A stretch of 64,000 bases of DNA, taken from contig NZ_CP035042.1 of NCBI RefSeq assembly GCF_009834345.1, positions 2,294,001 to 2,358,000 of the forward strand, in the 5' to 3' direction. Numbering within the stretch: the first letter of the stretch is position 1; every line of letters begins with the position of its first letter. Below, in pieces: positions 32,675 through 43,052 of this stretch. The notes beneath the pieces are model-generated. The model saw nothing but the letters and a program-made list of their open reading frames with translations. It searched no databases and was not told where the DNA came from. This stretch comes from Billgrantia tianxiuensis (GTDB lineage: Bacteria; Pseudomonadota; Gammaproteobacteria; Pseudomonadales; Halomonadaceae). A program made the translations under genes and the position numbers.

Positions 32675-32727
32675 GCATGACTCCCTATCACGAGTTGCAT
32701 CAGCATAGCTTTTCATGGGCGGCTGCC

Positions 32728-34407
32728 TCATCGATCGCCGCGCGGTGCCCGGGGCAGCGGGTCCTCGGCGTCGAGGCTATCGAACAGCAGCGCCCTCGGG
32801 TTCTCGTTGAGCGTGCGCGTCACCGGCTGCAGGTCGCGCAGGGTGCGCTCCAGCCGTTCGGCGGCGCCGGTCAGCTCCCGGTAGGCGCTGGAGTCCGGTG
32901 ACAATCCCTCCAGCGTCTCGCGTAGCGCTTCCAGCGAGGCGTTGAGGTTGGCCGGCAGGTTGCGTGTGCCCGGGTCGTCGAGCATGCCCTGCAGCGAGGC
33001 ACTCAGTTCGCGGACTTCGCCGAGCATGGCTTCGGAAGCCGTCAGGTTGCGCTCCAGGCCGGCGAGCAGCGGTTCGATCTCGAGCGCGTTGAGCTTCTCA
33101 AGCAGCGCCGTGACCTGGGACTCGATCTGGGCGAACCCGGTCGAGGTGGTGGGGAACACGGTGCGCTCGCTGAAGGTTTCCGCCAGATAATCGTCCGCTT
33201 CGTCACGGTAGAAGTTGATGTCGACGAACATCGCCCCGGTGAGCAGGTTGCCCGACTTGAGCGAGGCGCGCAGGCCGACGCCGAACAGGCGCTTGAAGCG
33301 CTCATCCCACTCCTCGAGGTCGACCTGCTGGTTCTCGATGCCGAGGCGCTGCGGTTCGATGCGGATCAACACCGGGATCGCAAAGCCGCCGCGATTGCCT
33401 GGCTGGCTGGCGGTGAACTGCCAGGGCACGGAGGCTACGGTGCCGATGCGCACGCCGCGGAACTCCACCGGGGCGCCGCGCGAGAGGCCGCGTACGCTGT
33501 CTTCCACCAGCAACACGTATTCGAGATAACGGTTGAAGGTGCCCTGGCGGGCGCTCTCTTCGTCGGGGTAGAGGTTGAAGGTGGTGTCGTTCTCGACCGG
33601 GCGCCCCCGGGGGAGATCCTCGGGTACGCCGAAGGTGACGCCACCGCCGAGCAGTGCCTCCAGCGACTCCACGTTGATGCGAATGCCGTCGGCATCGAGG
33701 CGCAGGTCGATGCCGCTGGCCGACCAGAAGCGCGTGCTGTCGGTGACCAGGCGGTCGTAGGGGCTCTCGATGAAGATGCGCTGGGTCATGCGCCGGGTAT
33801 CGGCATCGAAGTGAGCCTCCTCGACACGCCCCACGGTGTAGCCCTGATAAGTCACGGGGTCGCCAGGGCGCAGCGAGTTACCGAGCTGACTGATCAGGTT
33901 GATGCGCAGCCCGGCGGCATCGGCGGGGGCGATGGGCGGCTGGTCGCTGACCTCGAATTCGCGCACGCCGGGGTCGCCGCTGCCCGGCTGAAGCTGGATG
34001 TAGGCACCCGAGAGAACGGTGCCCAAGCCGCTGATGCCTTCGCGACCGATGCGTGGCTTGACCACCCAGAAACGGCTGCCCTCGGTGAGCATGGCTTCGG
34101 TATCCGGTGACATGCGGGCAGTGATCACGGTGTGCGACAGATCGTCGGAGAGCTGCACGCGCTCCACGCGCCCCACTTCGACGTTGCGGGTCTTGATCAA
34201 CGTGCTGCCGGCCTCGATGCCTTCCGCATTGCTCATGGTCAGGGTGATCAGCGGACCGCGGCTGCGATAGTTGTCATAGACCAGCCATAGCCCGATCAGC
34301 ATCGCCACGATGGGCACGATCCAGATCGGCGACAGGCGGCGCTGCGGCGTGGCGCGGGCGCGATGCATGTCTTGGTTGGCCTCGTTGTCGCGAGGAGTGT
34401 CGCTCAT
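32728..34407 (-). CDS. pqiB: MCE-domain protein of the Pqi intermembrane transport system
   Basis: A 559-residue inner-membrane protein with one N-terminal helix (LSPIWIVPIVAMLIGLWLVY) and three consecutive MlaD/MCE domains. These are recognised by repeats such as GIEAGSTLIKTRNVEVGRVE, LRPGDPVTYQGYTVGRVEEA and LSRGAPVEFRGVRIGTVASV. A C-terminal helical, coiled-coil-prone region follows. PqiB forms a syringe-like tube that carries lipids across the periplasm. Its ATG overlaps the pqiA stop by 4 bp, so the two are translationally coupled. Confidence 0.94.
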   Translation of the reverse strand: MSDTPRDNEANQDMHRARATPQRRLSPIWIVPIVAMLIGLWLVYDNYRSRGPLITLTMSNAEGIEAGSTLIKTRNVEVGRVERVQLSDDLSHTVITARMSPDTEAMLTEGSRFWVVKPRIGREGISGLGTVLSGAYIQLQPGSGDPGVREFEVSDQPPIAPADAAGLRINLISQLGNSLRPGDPVTYQGYTVGRVEEAHFDADTRRMTQRIFIESPYDRLVTDSTRFWSASGIDLRLDADGIRINVESLEALLGGGVTFGVPEDLPRGRPVENDTTFNLYPDEESARQGTFNRYLEYVLLVEDSVRGLSRGAPVEFRGVRIGTVASVPWQFTASQPGNRGGFAIPVLIRIEPQRLGIENQQVDLEEWDERFKRLFGVGLRASLKSGNLLTGAMFVDINFYRDEADDYLAETFSERTVFPTTSTGFAQIESQVTALLEKLNALEIEPLLAGLERNLTASEAMLGEVRELSASLQGMLDDPGTRNLPANLNASLEALRETLEGLSPDSSAYRELTGAAERLERTLRDLQPVTRTLNENPRALLFDSLDAEDPLPRAPRGDR

Positions 34408-35750
34408 CCAGGGGTTCCTTGCGTTGCGTCGGGATCACGCGGCAGCGGTGTGTCCCAGATCAGTCTTGGGTCGAAGGTCATGGCGGCCAGCATGGTCAAC
34501 ACCACCACGGCGCCGAAGGCCAGCGCGGCAGGGCCGGGCGTCACCGACATCAGCGAGCCGGCGCGGATCAGGGCCACCAGGATGGCCACCACGAAGACGT
34601 CGACCATCGACCAGCGGCCGATGAACTCGGTCAGCCGGTAGAGCCGGGTGCGGTGCACGGCATTGAGTTCGCTGCTGCGGCTGACCACCAGGCAGAGCCA
34701 GGAGAGGGCGACCAGCTTGCCCACCGGGACGATCACGCTGGCGACGAAGATCACCGTGGCGACCGGCCACGAGCCCATCTGGATCAGTTCCACCACGCCG
34801 CCGATGATGGTCGAGGGGGCGCTATGCCCGAGACTGGTGGTGGTCATGATGGGGTAGACGTTGGCCGGGATGTACATCAGCGCGGAGGCGGCGATCAGCG
34901 CCCAGGTGCGTTGCAGGCTGTGCGGCAAGCGTGCATGCAGCCGCTCGCCGCAGCGGCGGCAGTATCCGCGCCCGTCGGCCTCCAGGCGATTGACCAGCCC
35001 GCAGGTGGAGCAGCCGGTCAGACCCTGGCCGGCGGCTGTCGCTCCAGTGCGGGCGCCTTCGGGAGCCAGTGGTTCGCCGGCCAGAGAGAACCACATCCAG
35101 TCCGAGTCGATGGACTGGGTCGTGGCCAACAGCAACAGGGCGAAGGCGCAGAAGGCCCAGAAGGAGAGCCCCAGTTCGATCTGGGCCAGATCCGCTACCT
35201 TGATCAGGCTCACCAGCGCACCAATGATGAACACGTCGGCCATCATCCACGGGTTAAGATGGGCCAGCGTGCGGGCAATGCCACGGCTGGCCGGCAGCGG
35301 CTGACCCTGCAGCAGGCCCAGTTGCAGCCACATGACGCCCAGCAGGTAGAGGCCGGGCAGCACGGCAATCGTCATGATCACGGCAATGGCCACCAGCGGC
35401 TGATCGAAGCCGATCAGCGTGGTGGCCGTCTGGGTCAGTTCGATGCGGTTGCCCAGGCCGCCGACGCTAAAGCTGACGAAGGGGAAGGAGATTGCCAGCA
35501 GCAGTGCGACCATGGCCGCCATGGCCAGCGCCATGCTGCGTTGGGCCGGCCGGTGATGCCGGGTGACCAGGGTATGTCCGCAGCGCGGGCAGTCGGCCTG
35601 CTGCCCTGGGCGCAACGGCGGTAGTGCCACCAGCCAGTCGCACTCGTGGCAGGCGCGCAGGCGACGACGCGAGACGCGCGCCTCGGGTGGCGTGTGGTCC
35701 ACCTGGGGTTCGCCTGGGGCGGGCAGGAAGCGAAGAGGCTGATTGAGCAC
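34404..35750 (-). CDS. pqiA: Paraquat-inducible protein A (Pqi membrane partner)
   Basis: A 448-residue polytopic membrane protein with two PqiA modules. Each is introduced by a zinc-ribbon-like cysteine pair: CHECDWLVALPPLRPGQ with CPRCGHTL, and CSTCGLVNRLEADGRGYCRR with CGERL. Membrane helices include SMALAMAAMVALLLAISFPF and WALIAASALMYIPANVYPIM, the latter a PqiA signature. It works with PqiB and PqiC in lipid or stress-related envelope transport. First gene of the operon. Confidence 0.93.
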   Translation of the reverse strand: MLNQPLRFLPAPGEPQVDHTPPEARVSRRRLRACHECDWLVALPPLRPGQQADCPRCGHTLVTRHHRPAQRSMALAMAAMVALLLAISFPFVSFSVGGLGNRIELTQTATTLIGFDQPLVAIAVIMTIAVLPGLYLLGVMWLQLGLLQGQPLPASRGIARTLAHLNPWMMADVFIIGALVSLIKVADLAQIELGLSFWAFCAFALLLLATTQSIDSDWMWFSLAGEPLAPEGARTGATAAGQGLTGCSTCGLVNRLEADGRGYCRRCGERLHARLPHSLQRTWALIAASALMYIPANVYPIMTTTSLGHSAPSTIIGGVVELIQMGSWPVATVIFVASVIVPVGKLVALSWLCLVVSRSSELNAVHRTRLYRLTEFIGRWSMVDVFVVAILVALIRAGSLMSVTPGPAALAFGAVVVLTMLAAMTFDPRLIWDTPLPRDPDATQGTPG

Positions 35751-35887
35751 GTGAGAGACGACCCGACGACTGAACGATGCGAGGAGTGCCTGTCCGCACG
35801 TATGACCTGGAAAGGCATACTGAAGTGTGACACGTTGACGCCGCGCGTACCATATACAAACATTCGACCCTGAATGTTCCCGAGGAG

Positions 35888-36878
35888 ATGAAATTGTTGC
35901 TTCCCCTAATGGCCGTGGCGGCAGGTCTTGTGCTGCTGGTTTGGAGTGCCGAGCGTTTCGTCGACGGTGCGGCGGCGACGTCCCGGCGGCTTGGGGTTTC
36001 CCCGCTGCTGGTGGGCATGTTGGTCATCGGTTTCGGCACTTCGGCCCCCGAGCTGATGGTCTCATCCCTGGCGGCGGGACAAGGCAATCCCGGCCTGGCA
36101 TTGGGCAACGGTTACGGTTCTAACATCGCCAATATCGGCTTGATCCTGGGGCTCATGGCGGTCATTTCGCCGCTGGCGGTGCATTCGAGCGTGATCCGTC
36201 GCGAGCTGCCGATCCTGGTAGCGGTGACGTTCTTGTCGGCACTGCTGATGTGGGGTGGGGTGATCGGCCGGCTCGAAGGCAGCCTGCTACTCACGTTGCT
36301 GGCGGCCATGATCGGTTTCAGTATCTGGCAGGCGCGCCGCTCCAGCAGCGATGTCCTGGGCGCCGAAACGGAGGAGAGCCTGCAGGCCCATCCCATGTCG
36401 CTGCGGGCCGGGGTGATCTGGACCCTGGTGGGGCTGGCCCTGCTGGTGCTGAGTTCCCGAATACTGGTATGGGGGCGGTGGAGATCGCGATCGGCTTTGG
36501 CGTCAGCGACCTGATCATCGGCTTGACCATCGTCGCCGTCGGTACTTCGCTGCCGGAGCTGGCCTCCTCCTTCAGCGCATTGCGCAGGGGGAGCACGACC
36601 TGGTGGTCGGCAACGTGGTCGGTTCCAACCTGTTCAACACGCTCGGTGTGGTCGGGCTGGCGGCGGTCATTCATCCCATTGCGGTGGGGGGCGAGGTGCT
36701 GCTGCGGGACTGGAGCCTGATGACCGTCATGACGCTGCTGATGACGGTCTTCGCGATTGGCTGGAAGGGCCGGCCGGGACGCATCAATCGGCTCGAGGGC
36801 GCCATGCTGCTGACGCTGTTCGTGGGCTACACCGCGTTCATGGTGCACCTGGTCGTAAGCAGTGCGGGTGCACTCTAG
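35888..36878 (+). pseudogene. Calcium/sodium antiporter (YrbG-like), two apparent frameshifts
   Basis: A CaCA-family cation antiporter of about 330 residues with two inverted five-helix repeats. The first alpha motif is VIGFGTSAPELMVSSLAA followed by [20 protein letters not shown]. The second, in a different frame, is [20 protein letters not shown], then [20 protein letters not shown] in a third frame. The frame breaks occur in a five-G run at 36471-36475 and another at 36587-36591. One G restored at each gives a continuous normal protein ending at 36878. The ATG at 35888 follows CGAGGAG. Two homopolymer losses in one gene suggest sequence error. Confidence 0.88.
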
Positions 36879-37190
36879 GGGGAGCTGTAGTGGGGGCGCT
36901 GCGACAACCCGACACAGCAAGAAGCGGGGACTCAGTGCCCGCGCTCTAGTAGGCTTTGCGGATACAAGCACAAGACGTAACGGAATGCATTGACCTGGGA
37001 CAGTGTTTCGGCGCGTAGGCTTTTGTAAGCGACGACGCCCGGCAAGGCTCACTGTTCTAGGCTCTAGCTGTGTCGAGGTGAAATGCGCCACGACATGTCC
37101 AGGAGGGACATGCCGGAGGCACGACAATGGCACTCAGTGTGCTTTCGCATCCCTCGAGACGTTGACTCTCTCGCAGCCAAGAGGTACGTC
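36879..37190. other. Intergenic region upstream of cioAB
   Basis: This stretch of 312 bp carries no supported gene. It should contain the cioAB-cydDC promoter. One visible element is a perfect inverted repeat CATGTCC-AGGAG-GGACATG at 37094-37112, about 80 bp upstream of the cioA ATG. It could be an operator or a leader hairpin. I could not place promoter boxes with confidence. Confidence 0.5.
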
Positions 37191-38603
37191 ATGGAGCTTG
37201 ATCCCGTATTGCTATCGCGATTGCAGTTCGCCTTCGTCGTCTCCTTTCACGCCATTTTTCCCGTCTTCACTATCGGCCTGGCGTCCTACATCACCGTGCT
37301 TCATGCGCTGTTCTACAAGACGCGCAATCCGGCCTGGGACCGCCTGGCCTATCTCTGGACGAAGGTATTTGCCGTCGCCTTCGGCATGGGGGTGGTGTCG
37401 GGCATCGTGATGTCCTTCCAGTTCGGCACCAACTGGAGCAACTTCTCCCAGGCAAGCGCCAACTTCATCGGGCCGCTGTTGAGCTATGAGGTCGTCACGG
37501 CCTTCTTCCTCGAAGCCGCCTTCCTCGGCGTGCTGCTGTTCGGCCGTGGGCGGGTGCCGCAGGGGGTGCATCTGTTCGCCGCTGCCATGGTGGCGCTGGG
37601 AACCTTCATCTCGACCTTCTGGATCCTGGCCGCGAACAGCTGGATGCATACCCCGGCCGGTGTCGATTTCACCAACGGTGTCTTCCGTGTCACCTCCTGG
37701 ACGGAGGCGATCTTCAACCCCTCGTTCCCGTATCGCTTCGCTCACATGGCCATGGCCTCGTTCATCACCGGCGGCTTCGTGGTGGCCGGGGTCAGCGCCT
37801 GGTACCTGCTGATCGGCCGCGACGTCGAGGCCAACCGCAAGGCGCTGTCGATGTGCCTGTGGATGCTGCTGGTGCTGACACCGACCCAGGCGCTGGTGGG
37901 AGACTTCCATGGGCTCAACACCTTCGAGTATCAGCCGGTCAAGCTCTCGGCCATGGAGGGCAACTGGGAGACCCGCGAAGGCGCTCCCTTCCTGCTCTTT
38001 GCCTGGCCCGACCAGGCGGCACAGCAGAACCGCTTTGAGATCGGCATTCCCTATGCCGCCAGCCTGATCCTGACCCACGAACTCCACGGCGAGATTCCCG
38101 GCATTATCGAGGCGCCTCCCGAGGAGCAGCCGCCGGTCGCCATCGTCTTTTGGTCGTTTCGCGTGATGGTTGGCCTCGGCCTGCTGATGATCGCGGTATC
38201 GCTGCTGGGCCTTTATCTGCGGCGTGGCGGCAGGCTCTACCACGCCAGGCGCTATCTGCAGACCCTGAGGCTGATGTCGGTCACACCCTTCATCGCCGTG
38301 CTGGCGGGGTGGATCACTACCGAATCGGGACGTGCGCCATGGCTGGTCTACGGCATCATGACCCACGCCGAGGGCGTCACGCCCTCGCTGACCGGCGGCA
38401 TGGCACTGTTTACCTTGATCGGCTACATCACGGTCTACGGCATCATCTTCTATGCCGGTACCTACTACCTGACCCGAGTCATCCGCTACGGCATGCAGCC
38501 GAAGGAAGAGGAGCTGCTGGTCGACGATTTCGAGACGCCCAAGCGGCCCTGGTCGGCCACCCACACGCCATTCGACGACAATCCCGCCAAGGGGGAGGCC
38601 TGA
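37191..38603 (+). CDS. cioA: Cytochrome bd-type ubiquinol oxidase subunit I, cyanide-insensitive type
   Basis: A 470-residue haem-bearing membrane subunit of a bd oxidase, which reduces O2 to water with quinol electrons. It starts MELDPVLLSRLQFAFVVSFH, with the conserved haem-ligand His in SFHAIFPVFTIG. FMS-type helix motifs (GVVSGIVMSFQFGTNWSNFS) and TPTQALVGDFHGLN are present. The Q-loop after the GDFHG region is short, as in CioA-type oxidases, rather than the long E. coli CydA loop. The ATG at 37191 has a GAGGTA box. An upstream in-frame extension to 37083 lacks conservation. It is followed 3 bp later by cioB, then cydDC. Confidence 0.92.
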   Translation: MELDPVLLSRLQFAFVVSFHAIFPVFTIGLASYITVLHALFYKTRNPAWDRLAYLWTKVFAVAFGMGVVSGIVMSFQFGTNWSNFSQASANFIGPLLSYEVVTAFFLEAAFLGVLLFGRGRVPQGVHLFAAAMVALGTFISTFWILAANSWMHTPAGVDFTNGVFRVTSWTEAIFNPSFPYRFAHMAMASFITGGFVVAGVSAWYLLIGRDVEANRKALSMCLWMLLVLTPTQALVGDFHGLNTFEYQPVKLSAMEGNWETREGAPFLLFAWPDQAAQQNRFEIGIPYAASLILTHELHGEIPGIIEAPPEEQPPVAIVFWSFRVMVGLGLLMIAVSLLGLYLRRGGRLYHARRYLQTLRLMSVTPFIAVLAGWITTESGRAPWLVYGIMTHAEGVTPSLTGGMALFTLIGYITVYGIIFYAGTYYLTRVIRYGMQPKEEELLVDDFETPKRPWSATHTPFDDNPAKGEA

Positions 38604-38606
38604 GCC

Positions 38607-39617
38607 ATGGAAATGTTCGATCTATCTGTGATCTGGGCGCTCATCATCGGCTTCGGCATCATGATGTACGTGCTGATGGATGGCTTCGACCTGGGGCTCG
38701 GCATCCTCTTCCCGTTCGCTCCCGACGAGGATGCCCGCGACGTGATGATGAACACGGTGGCGCCGGTGTGGGACGGCAACGAGACCTGGCTAGTACTGGG
38801 CGGAGCGGGTTTCCTGGCCGCGTTCCCACTGGTCTACACGGTATTCCTGCCGGCGCTCTATATCGGCGTGTTCCTGATGGTGGCGGGGCTGGTGTTCCGT
38901 GGCGTGGCCTTCGAGCTGCGCTTCAAGTCGCGCCGCGAACGCCGCGGGCGGAGGCTGTGGAACCTGGCCTTCAGCGGCGGCTCGGCGGTGGCGGCTTTCG
39001 CCCAGGGCGCCGTGGTAGGAACGTACATCCAGGGTTTCGAAACCCAGAACGGCGTCTTCGTCGGTGGCGCCTTCGACTGGCTGACGCCATTCACGGTGCT
39101 CACCGGGATCGGCATCATGATCGGCTACGCGCTGCTGGGCACCACCTGGCTGATCCTCAAGTCGGAGGGCTACATCCAGGCCTGGGCCTACAAGCTCACC
39201 ACGCCACTGCTGCTGGCGGTATTGGTGATCTTTGGCATCATCAGCATCTGGACGCCGCTGGTGAACGAAGTCGTGCGGGAGCGCTGGTTCGGCCACCTGC
39301 AGGTGATCTGGATCCTGCCGGCCCTCACGCTACTCTGCATGTTCGGCGTCTATTGGGCGGTGCGCCAGCGACGCGAGCTACTGCCGTTCATGGCCACGCT
39401 GGGCATGTTCCTGTTCACCTACCTGGGCCTGGTGGTGAGCAAGTGGCCCTGGCTTGTACCGCCCAACTACACCATCTGGGACGCCGCCTCGGCCCCCGAA
39501 TCGCAGCTCTTCCTGCTGCTCGGCGTACTGTTCGTGCTGCCTTTCGTGCTGGGCTATACCTTCTGGTCCTACTGGGTGTTCCGCGGCAAGGTGCGTCCGG
39601 GCGAGGGTTACCACTGA
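38607..39617 (+). CDS. cioB: Cytochrome bd-type ubiquinol oxidase subunit II
   Basis: A 336-residue polytopic protein, the CydB/CioB partner of the preceding subunit. Family motifs are visible: YVLMDGFDLGLGILFPFAPD, VAPVWDGNETWLVLGGAGFL, FPLVYTVFLPALYIGVFLM and IQGFETQNGVFVGG. The C-terminus has YTFWSYWVFRGKV. It starts 3 bp after the cioA stop and ends 4 bp before cydD, so all four genes are likely one transcript. Confidence 0.94.
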   Translation: MEMFDLSVIWALIIGFGIMMYVLMDGFDLGLGILFPFAPDEDARDVMMNTVAPVWDGNETWLVLGGAGFLAAFPLVYTVFLPALYIGVFLMVAGLVFRGVAFELRFKSRRERRGRRLWNLAFSGGSAVAAFAQGAVVGTYIQGFETQNGVFVGGAFDWLTPFTVLTGIGIMIGYALLGTTWLILKSEGYIQAWAYKLTTPLLLAVLVIFGIISIWTPLVNEVVRERWFGHLQVIWILPALTLLCMFGVYWAVRQRRELLPFMATLGMFLFTYLGLVVSKWPWLVPPNYTIWDAASAPESQLFLLLGVLFVLPFVLGYTFWSYWVFRGKVRPGEGYH

Positions 39618-39621
39618 GCCC

Positions 39622-41312
39622 ATGAGCCACGATTTACGCGCGTCGCCGCGCCGATGGCTGGCGGCGCATGCCGCTCGCCAACGGGGCTGGCTGGGGCTGG
39701 CCGCCCTGGCCGGCATCGCCGCCGGGGCGCTGACGATCGTCCAGATGGCCCTGCTGGCCTGGATCGTCAGCCGCCTGCTCGTCGACGGCGATGCTCTTGT
39801 CACGCTGAGCGGGGCCTTCATCGCGCTGGTGGGCGTGCTGCTGCTCAGGGCCATGTGCCAGTGGGGGCAGGAGCTGGCCGGCCAGGAAGCGAGCCTGCGT
39901 ATCCGCGAATCGGTTCGCGCCGAGCTGCTCGATCACCTGGCGGCAATGGGGCCGGTGCGTGCCGGCTCCCGCCATACGGCAGCGCTGGCCAGTCAGCTGG
40001 TCGAGCAGGTCGAGGCGCTGGATGGCTACTTCGCGCGCTTTCTGCCCCAGCTTCGCCTGTGCGCAGTCATACCGCTGCTCATCGTACTGGTCGTGCTGTC
40101 GCTCGATTGGCTGGCGGCACTCTTCCTGCTGCTCGCCGCGCCCTTGATACCGCTGTTCATGGCCCTGGTGGGGATGGGGCGGAGCGCCTCAATCGCGACC
40201 AGTTCGCTCTCGTCAGCCGGCTCTCGGGGCATTTTCTCGACCGCGTGCGAGGGATCGCCACGCTGCAGCTGTTTCATCGCACGGCGGAAGCCACCGCCGA
40301 GGTACATGCAGCGGCGGATCGTTATCGGCGCTTGAGCATGCGTACCCTGCGCGTGGCTTTTCTCTCGTCGGCAGTGCTCGAGTTCTTCGCCTCGGTGGCG
40401 ATCGCCGTGGTCGCCATCTATGTCGGCTTCGGTCTGCTGGGCTACATCGAGTTCGGCCCAGCAGGGGAGCTGACGCTATTCAGCGGCCTGCTGGTGCTGC
40501 TGCTGGCGCCGGAGTTCTTCCAGCCGCTGCGTACCCTGGCCCAGCACTACCACGATCGCGCGGCAGCGCTGGGAGCCGCGGATGGCATGCTGGCGCTGCT
40601 GGACGAGCCGGTGCGCCATCCAGCCGCTGGGCGAGAAGAGGTGCCGCCGATGGATGGCCTGGTGGCGCTGCGAGACGTCTCGCTCTCCCATCCGGGTCGC
40701 GGTCGGGTGCTGGGGCCGCTGAGCCTCGCGCTGGCAGTCGGCGAGACGCTGGTCGTTACCGGCCCCTCCGGCGCCGGTAAATCGGCGCTGCTGCAGCTGC
40801 TGGCGGGCTTCGTGACGCCCGACGAGGGGCAGCGGCGGGCACAGCGGGAGTTGAGGATCGCCTGGATGGATCAGCGCCCCGTGCTGATCCACGGCAGCCT
40901 GGCCGACAACCTGCGCCTGGCAGCCCCCGAGGCCAATGACGACGACCTGCATCGAGCCCTCGAGCGTGCCGGTCTGGGCGAACTGGTAGCGACGCTGCCA
41001 CAGGGCATCGACACGCCGCTGGGCGAGCGCGGCTCGGGCCTCTCGGGAGGCCAGGCGCAGCGCCTGGCGCTGGCGCGGGTATTCCTCTCGAATGCCGAGC
41101 TGGTGCTGCTCGACGAGCCGACCGCCAGCCTCGACGAGGCGACCGAGGCGCGGGTCATCGAAGCGCTGGCGACCCTGGCCGGGGAGGGCAGGACGCTGGT
41201 CATCGCCACCCATCACCCCGCCTTGATGGCCATGGGGAGCCGGCGGCTCGAGCTATGCGAAGGGCGCCCGGTCGATCGTACCGGCACCGCTTCCGGCAAG
41301 GAGAAGGCATGA
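39622..41312 (+). pseudogene. cydD: Heterodimeric ABC exporter subunit CydD, one apparent frameshift
   Basis: CydDC is an inner-membrane ABC transporter required for cytochrome bd assembly, associated with haem, glutathione or cysteine. The rebuilt protein is about 563 residues. The membrane half includes GWLGLAALAGIAAGALTIVQ and GYFARFLPQLRLCAVIPLLI. The frame breaks in a four-G run at 40176-40179; one extra G gives ALVGMGAERLNRDQFALVSR and the rest. The ATPase half has Walker A VTGPSGAGKSALLQLLAG, signature LSGGQAQRLALARV and Walker B LVLLDEPTASLDE. The ATG at 39622 comes 4 bp after cioB. Its stop overlaps the cydC ATG by 4 bp. The break is probably a sequence error. Confidence 0.88.
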
Positions 41313-43039
41313 ACGAGTCCTGGCTGAAAGTGTTCGCACCCTGGCTGCGGCTGCTCGGACAGCGCCGGCGGCGGCTTGCCATCGGCGTGGCGCTGTTGGT
41401 GGCGACGGTATTCGCGGCGATCGGCCTGCTGGCACTGTCGGGCTGGTTCATCACCGCCAGCGCGCTCACCGGCATGGCCCTGGCGCTCGGTCTGGCGGTA
41501 AGTCTCGATGTCTATGTGCCGGGCGGCGGGATACGCTTCTTCGCCGTGGGCCGCACCGTGGCGCGCTACCTCGAGCGCCTCTACAACCACGACACCGTGC
41601 TGCGCCTGCTGGCCGACCTGCGCGGCCGCCTCTTTGCCGCCATGGCCCGGCTCGACGACCGCACCCTGGCCCGCCAGCGGGCCAGCGACTGGCTCAACCG
41701 GCTGACTGCCGATATCGATACCCTCGACAGCCTCTACCTGCGCCTGCTGGCGCCGCCGCTGGTGGCGCTGGCAGCAATCCTGCTGGTAGCGGCTTTCCTG
41801 GCCCTGTGGGTTCCGGCGGCGGGGTTGGTGGTCTTGGCGCTGCTGCTGCCCGCCTGGGCCTGGCTGACCTTCGGCCAGGCGTGGCTGGGCATGGCCGCGA
41901 GCCGGCGACAGGTGGGACACATGCAGCGCTTGCGCAGCCAGGCGATAGAGCATCTGGGTGGGATGGCGGAACTCGAGGCTTACGGCAGTCAGGGCTGGCA
42001 TCGCAGTGGCTTGAGCCGACGCGAGGCGGCGCTGAATCGCGACCTGCGCCGCATCGGTAACGTGGCGGGCTTCGGCATCGCGCTGGTCAACCTGGCGATC
42101 GGGCTGGCCCTGGTCGCCGTGCTGTGGCTGGGAGCGGCGGCCTGGCAGCAGGGGGCGATCAGCGGGCCGGTGATGGTCATGCTGCCGCTGGCGGTGCTCG
42201 CCCTGGGCGAGGCACTGGCTCCGCTGCCGGCGGCATTCACCCGGCTGGGCGCCAGCCGTGGGGCGGCCGAGCGGCTCAATGCGGTAGAGCGGTCGAGTGG
42301 GGGCGGGTACGGCACGGGAAATAGTGTCTTGCCGGCCGGCCCGCTGTCGGTACGCTTCGAAGGCGTTGGGCTGCACTATCCCGACGCGCTGGCGCCGGCC
42401 TTGGCCGGGCTGGCGTTCGAGCTGGCTCCGGGGCGGAGGCTGGCCCTGACCGGCGTTTCCGGCGCGGGCAAGAGCAGCGTGGCGGCCCTGTTGACCCGGC
42501 GTCTGCCGCCCAGCCAGGGAGCGGTCGAGCTGGCCGGGGTGCCGCTCGATCGACTCGACGAGGGCTCGCTGCGCGAACGCGTGGCCATTCTCGGCCAGCG
42601 CATCGACCTGTTCCAGGACAGCCTGGCGGCCAACCTGCGGTTGGCAGCGCCGGAAGCCGACGATGAGCGGCTCTGGCAGGCCCTGGCCTGGGTCGATCTA
42701 CAAGCGTGGGCGAAAAGCCTGCCGCATGGCCTGCAAACGCAAGTGGGCGAAGGAGGGCGGGCCTTGTCGGGAGGGCAGGCGCGGCGCCTGGCGCTGGCCC
42801 GGCTGCACCTGCGCGATCCGGGGCTGGTCATTCTCGACGAGCCGTTCGCCGGATTGGATGCCGCGACAGTGTCCCGGCTATCGCAGCGGCTGGATGAGTG
42901 GCTGCACGGGCGCAGCGTGCTCTACCTGGTGCACCAGCTCGATGGCGGGGCTTTCGATCCGCCGGGCATCACCGAGGTCAGGCGCCTCGAGCAGGGTGAA
43001 TTGACCGTTTGCGCAAAACCCGGGTATCCATCAGGATAA
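41309..43039 (+). CDS. cydC: Heterodimeric ABC exporter subunit CydC
   Basis: A 576-residue partner of CydD. The transmembrane domain (residues 1-300) starts MNESWLKVFAPWLRLLGQRR and contains AIGLLALSGWFITASALTGM and RFFAVGRTVARYLERLYNHD, both typical of CydC. The ATPase domain has Walker A LTGVSGAGKSSVAALLTR, Q-loop region AILGQRIDLFQDSLAANLRL, signature LSGGQARRLALARL and Walker B LVILDEPFAGLDA. The start is set by the ATGA overlap with cydD. Intact, unlike its partner. Confidence 0.94.
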   Translation: MNESWLKVFAPWLRLLGQRRRRLAIGVALLVATVFAAIGLLALSGWFITASALTGMALALGLAVSLDVYVPGGGIRFFAVGRTVARYLERLYNHDTVLRLLADLRGRLFAAMARLDDRTLARQRASDWLNRLTADIDTLDSLYLRLLAPPLVALAAILLVAAFLALWVPAAGLVVLALLLPAWAWLTFGQAWLGMAASRRQVGHMQRLRSQAIEHLGGMAELEAYGSQGWHRSGLSRREAALNRDLRRIGNVAGFGIALVNLAIGLALVAVLWLGAAAWQQGAISGPVMVMLPLAVLALGEALAPLPAAFTRLGASRGAAERLNAVERSSGGGYGTGNSVLPAGPLSVRFEGVGLHYPDALAPALAGLAFELAPGRRLALTGVSGAGKSSVAALLTRRLPPSQGAVELAGVPLDRLDEGSLRERVAILGQRIDLFQDSLAANLRLAAPEADDERLWQALAWVDLQAWAKSLPHGLQTQVGEGGRALSGGQARRLALARLHLRDPGLVILDEPFAGLDAATVSRLSQRLDEWLHGRSVLYLVHQLDGGAFDPPGITEVRRLEQGELTVCAKPGYPSG

Positions 43040-43052
43040 GGAAATAAAGCCG

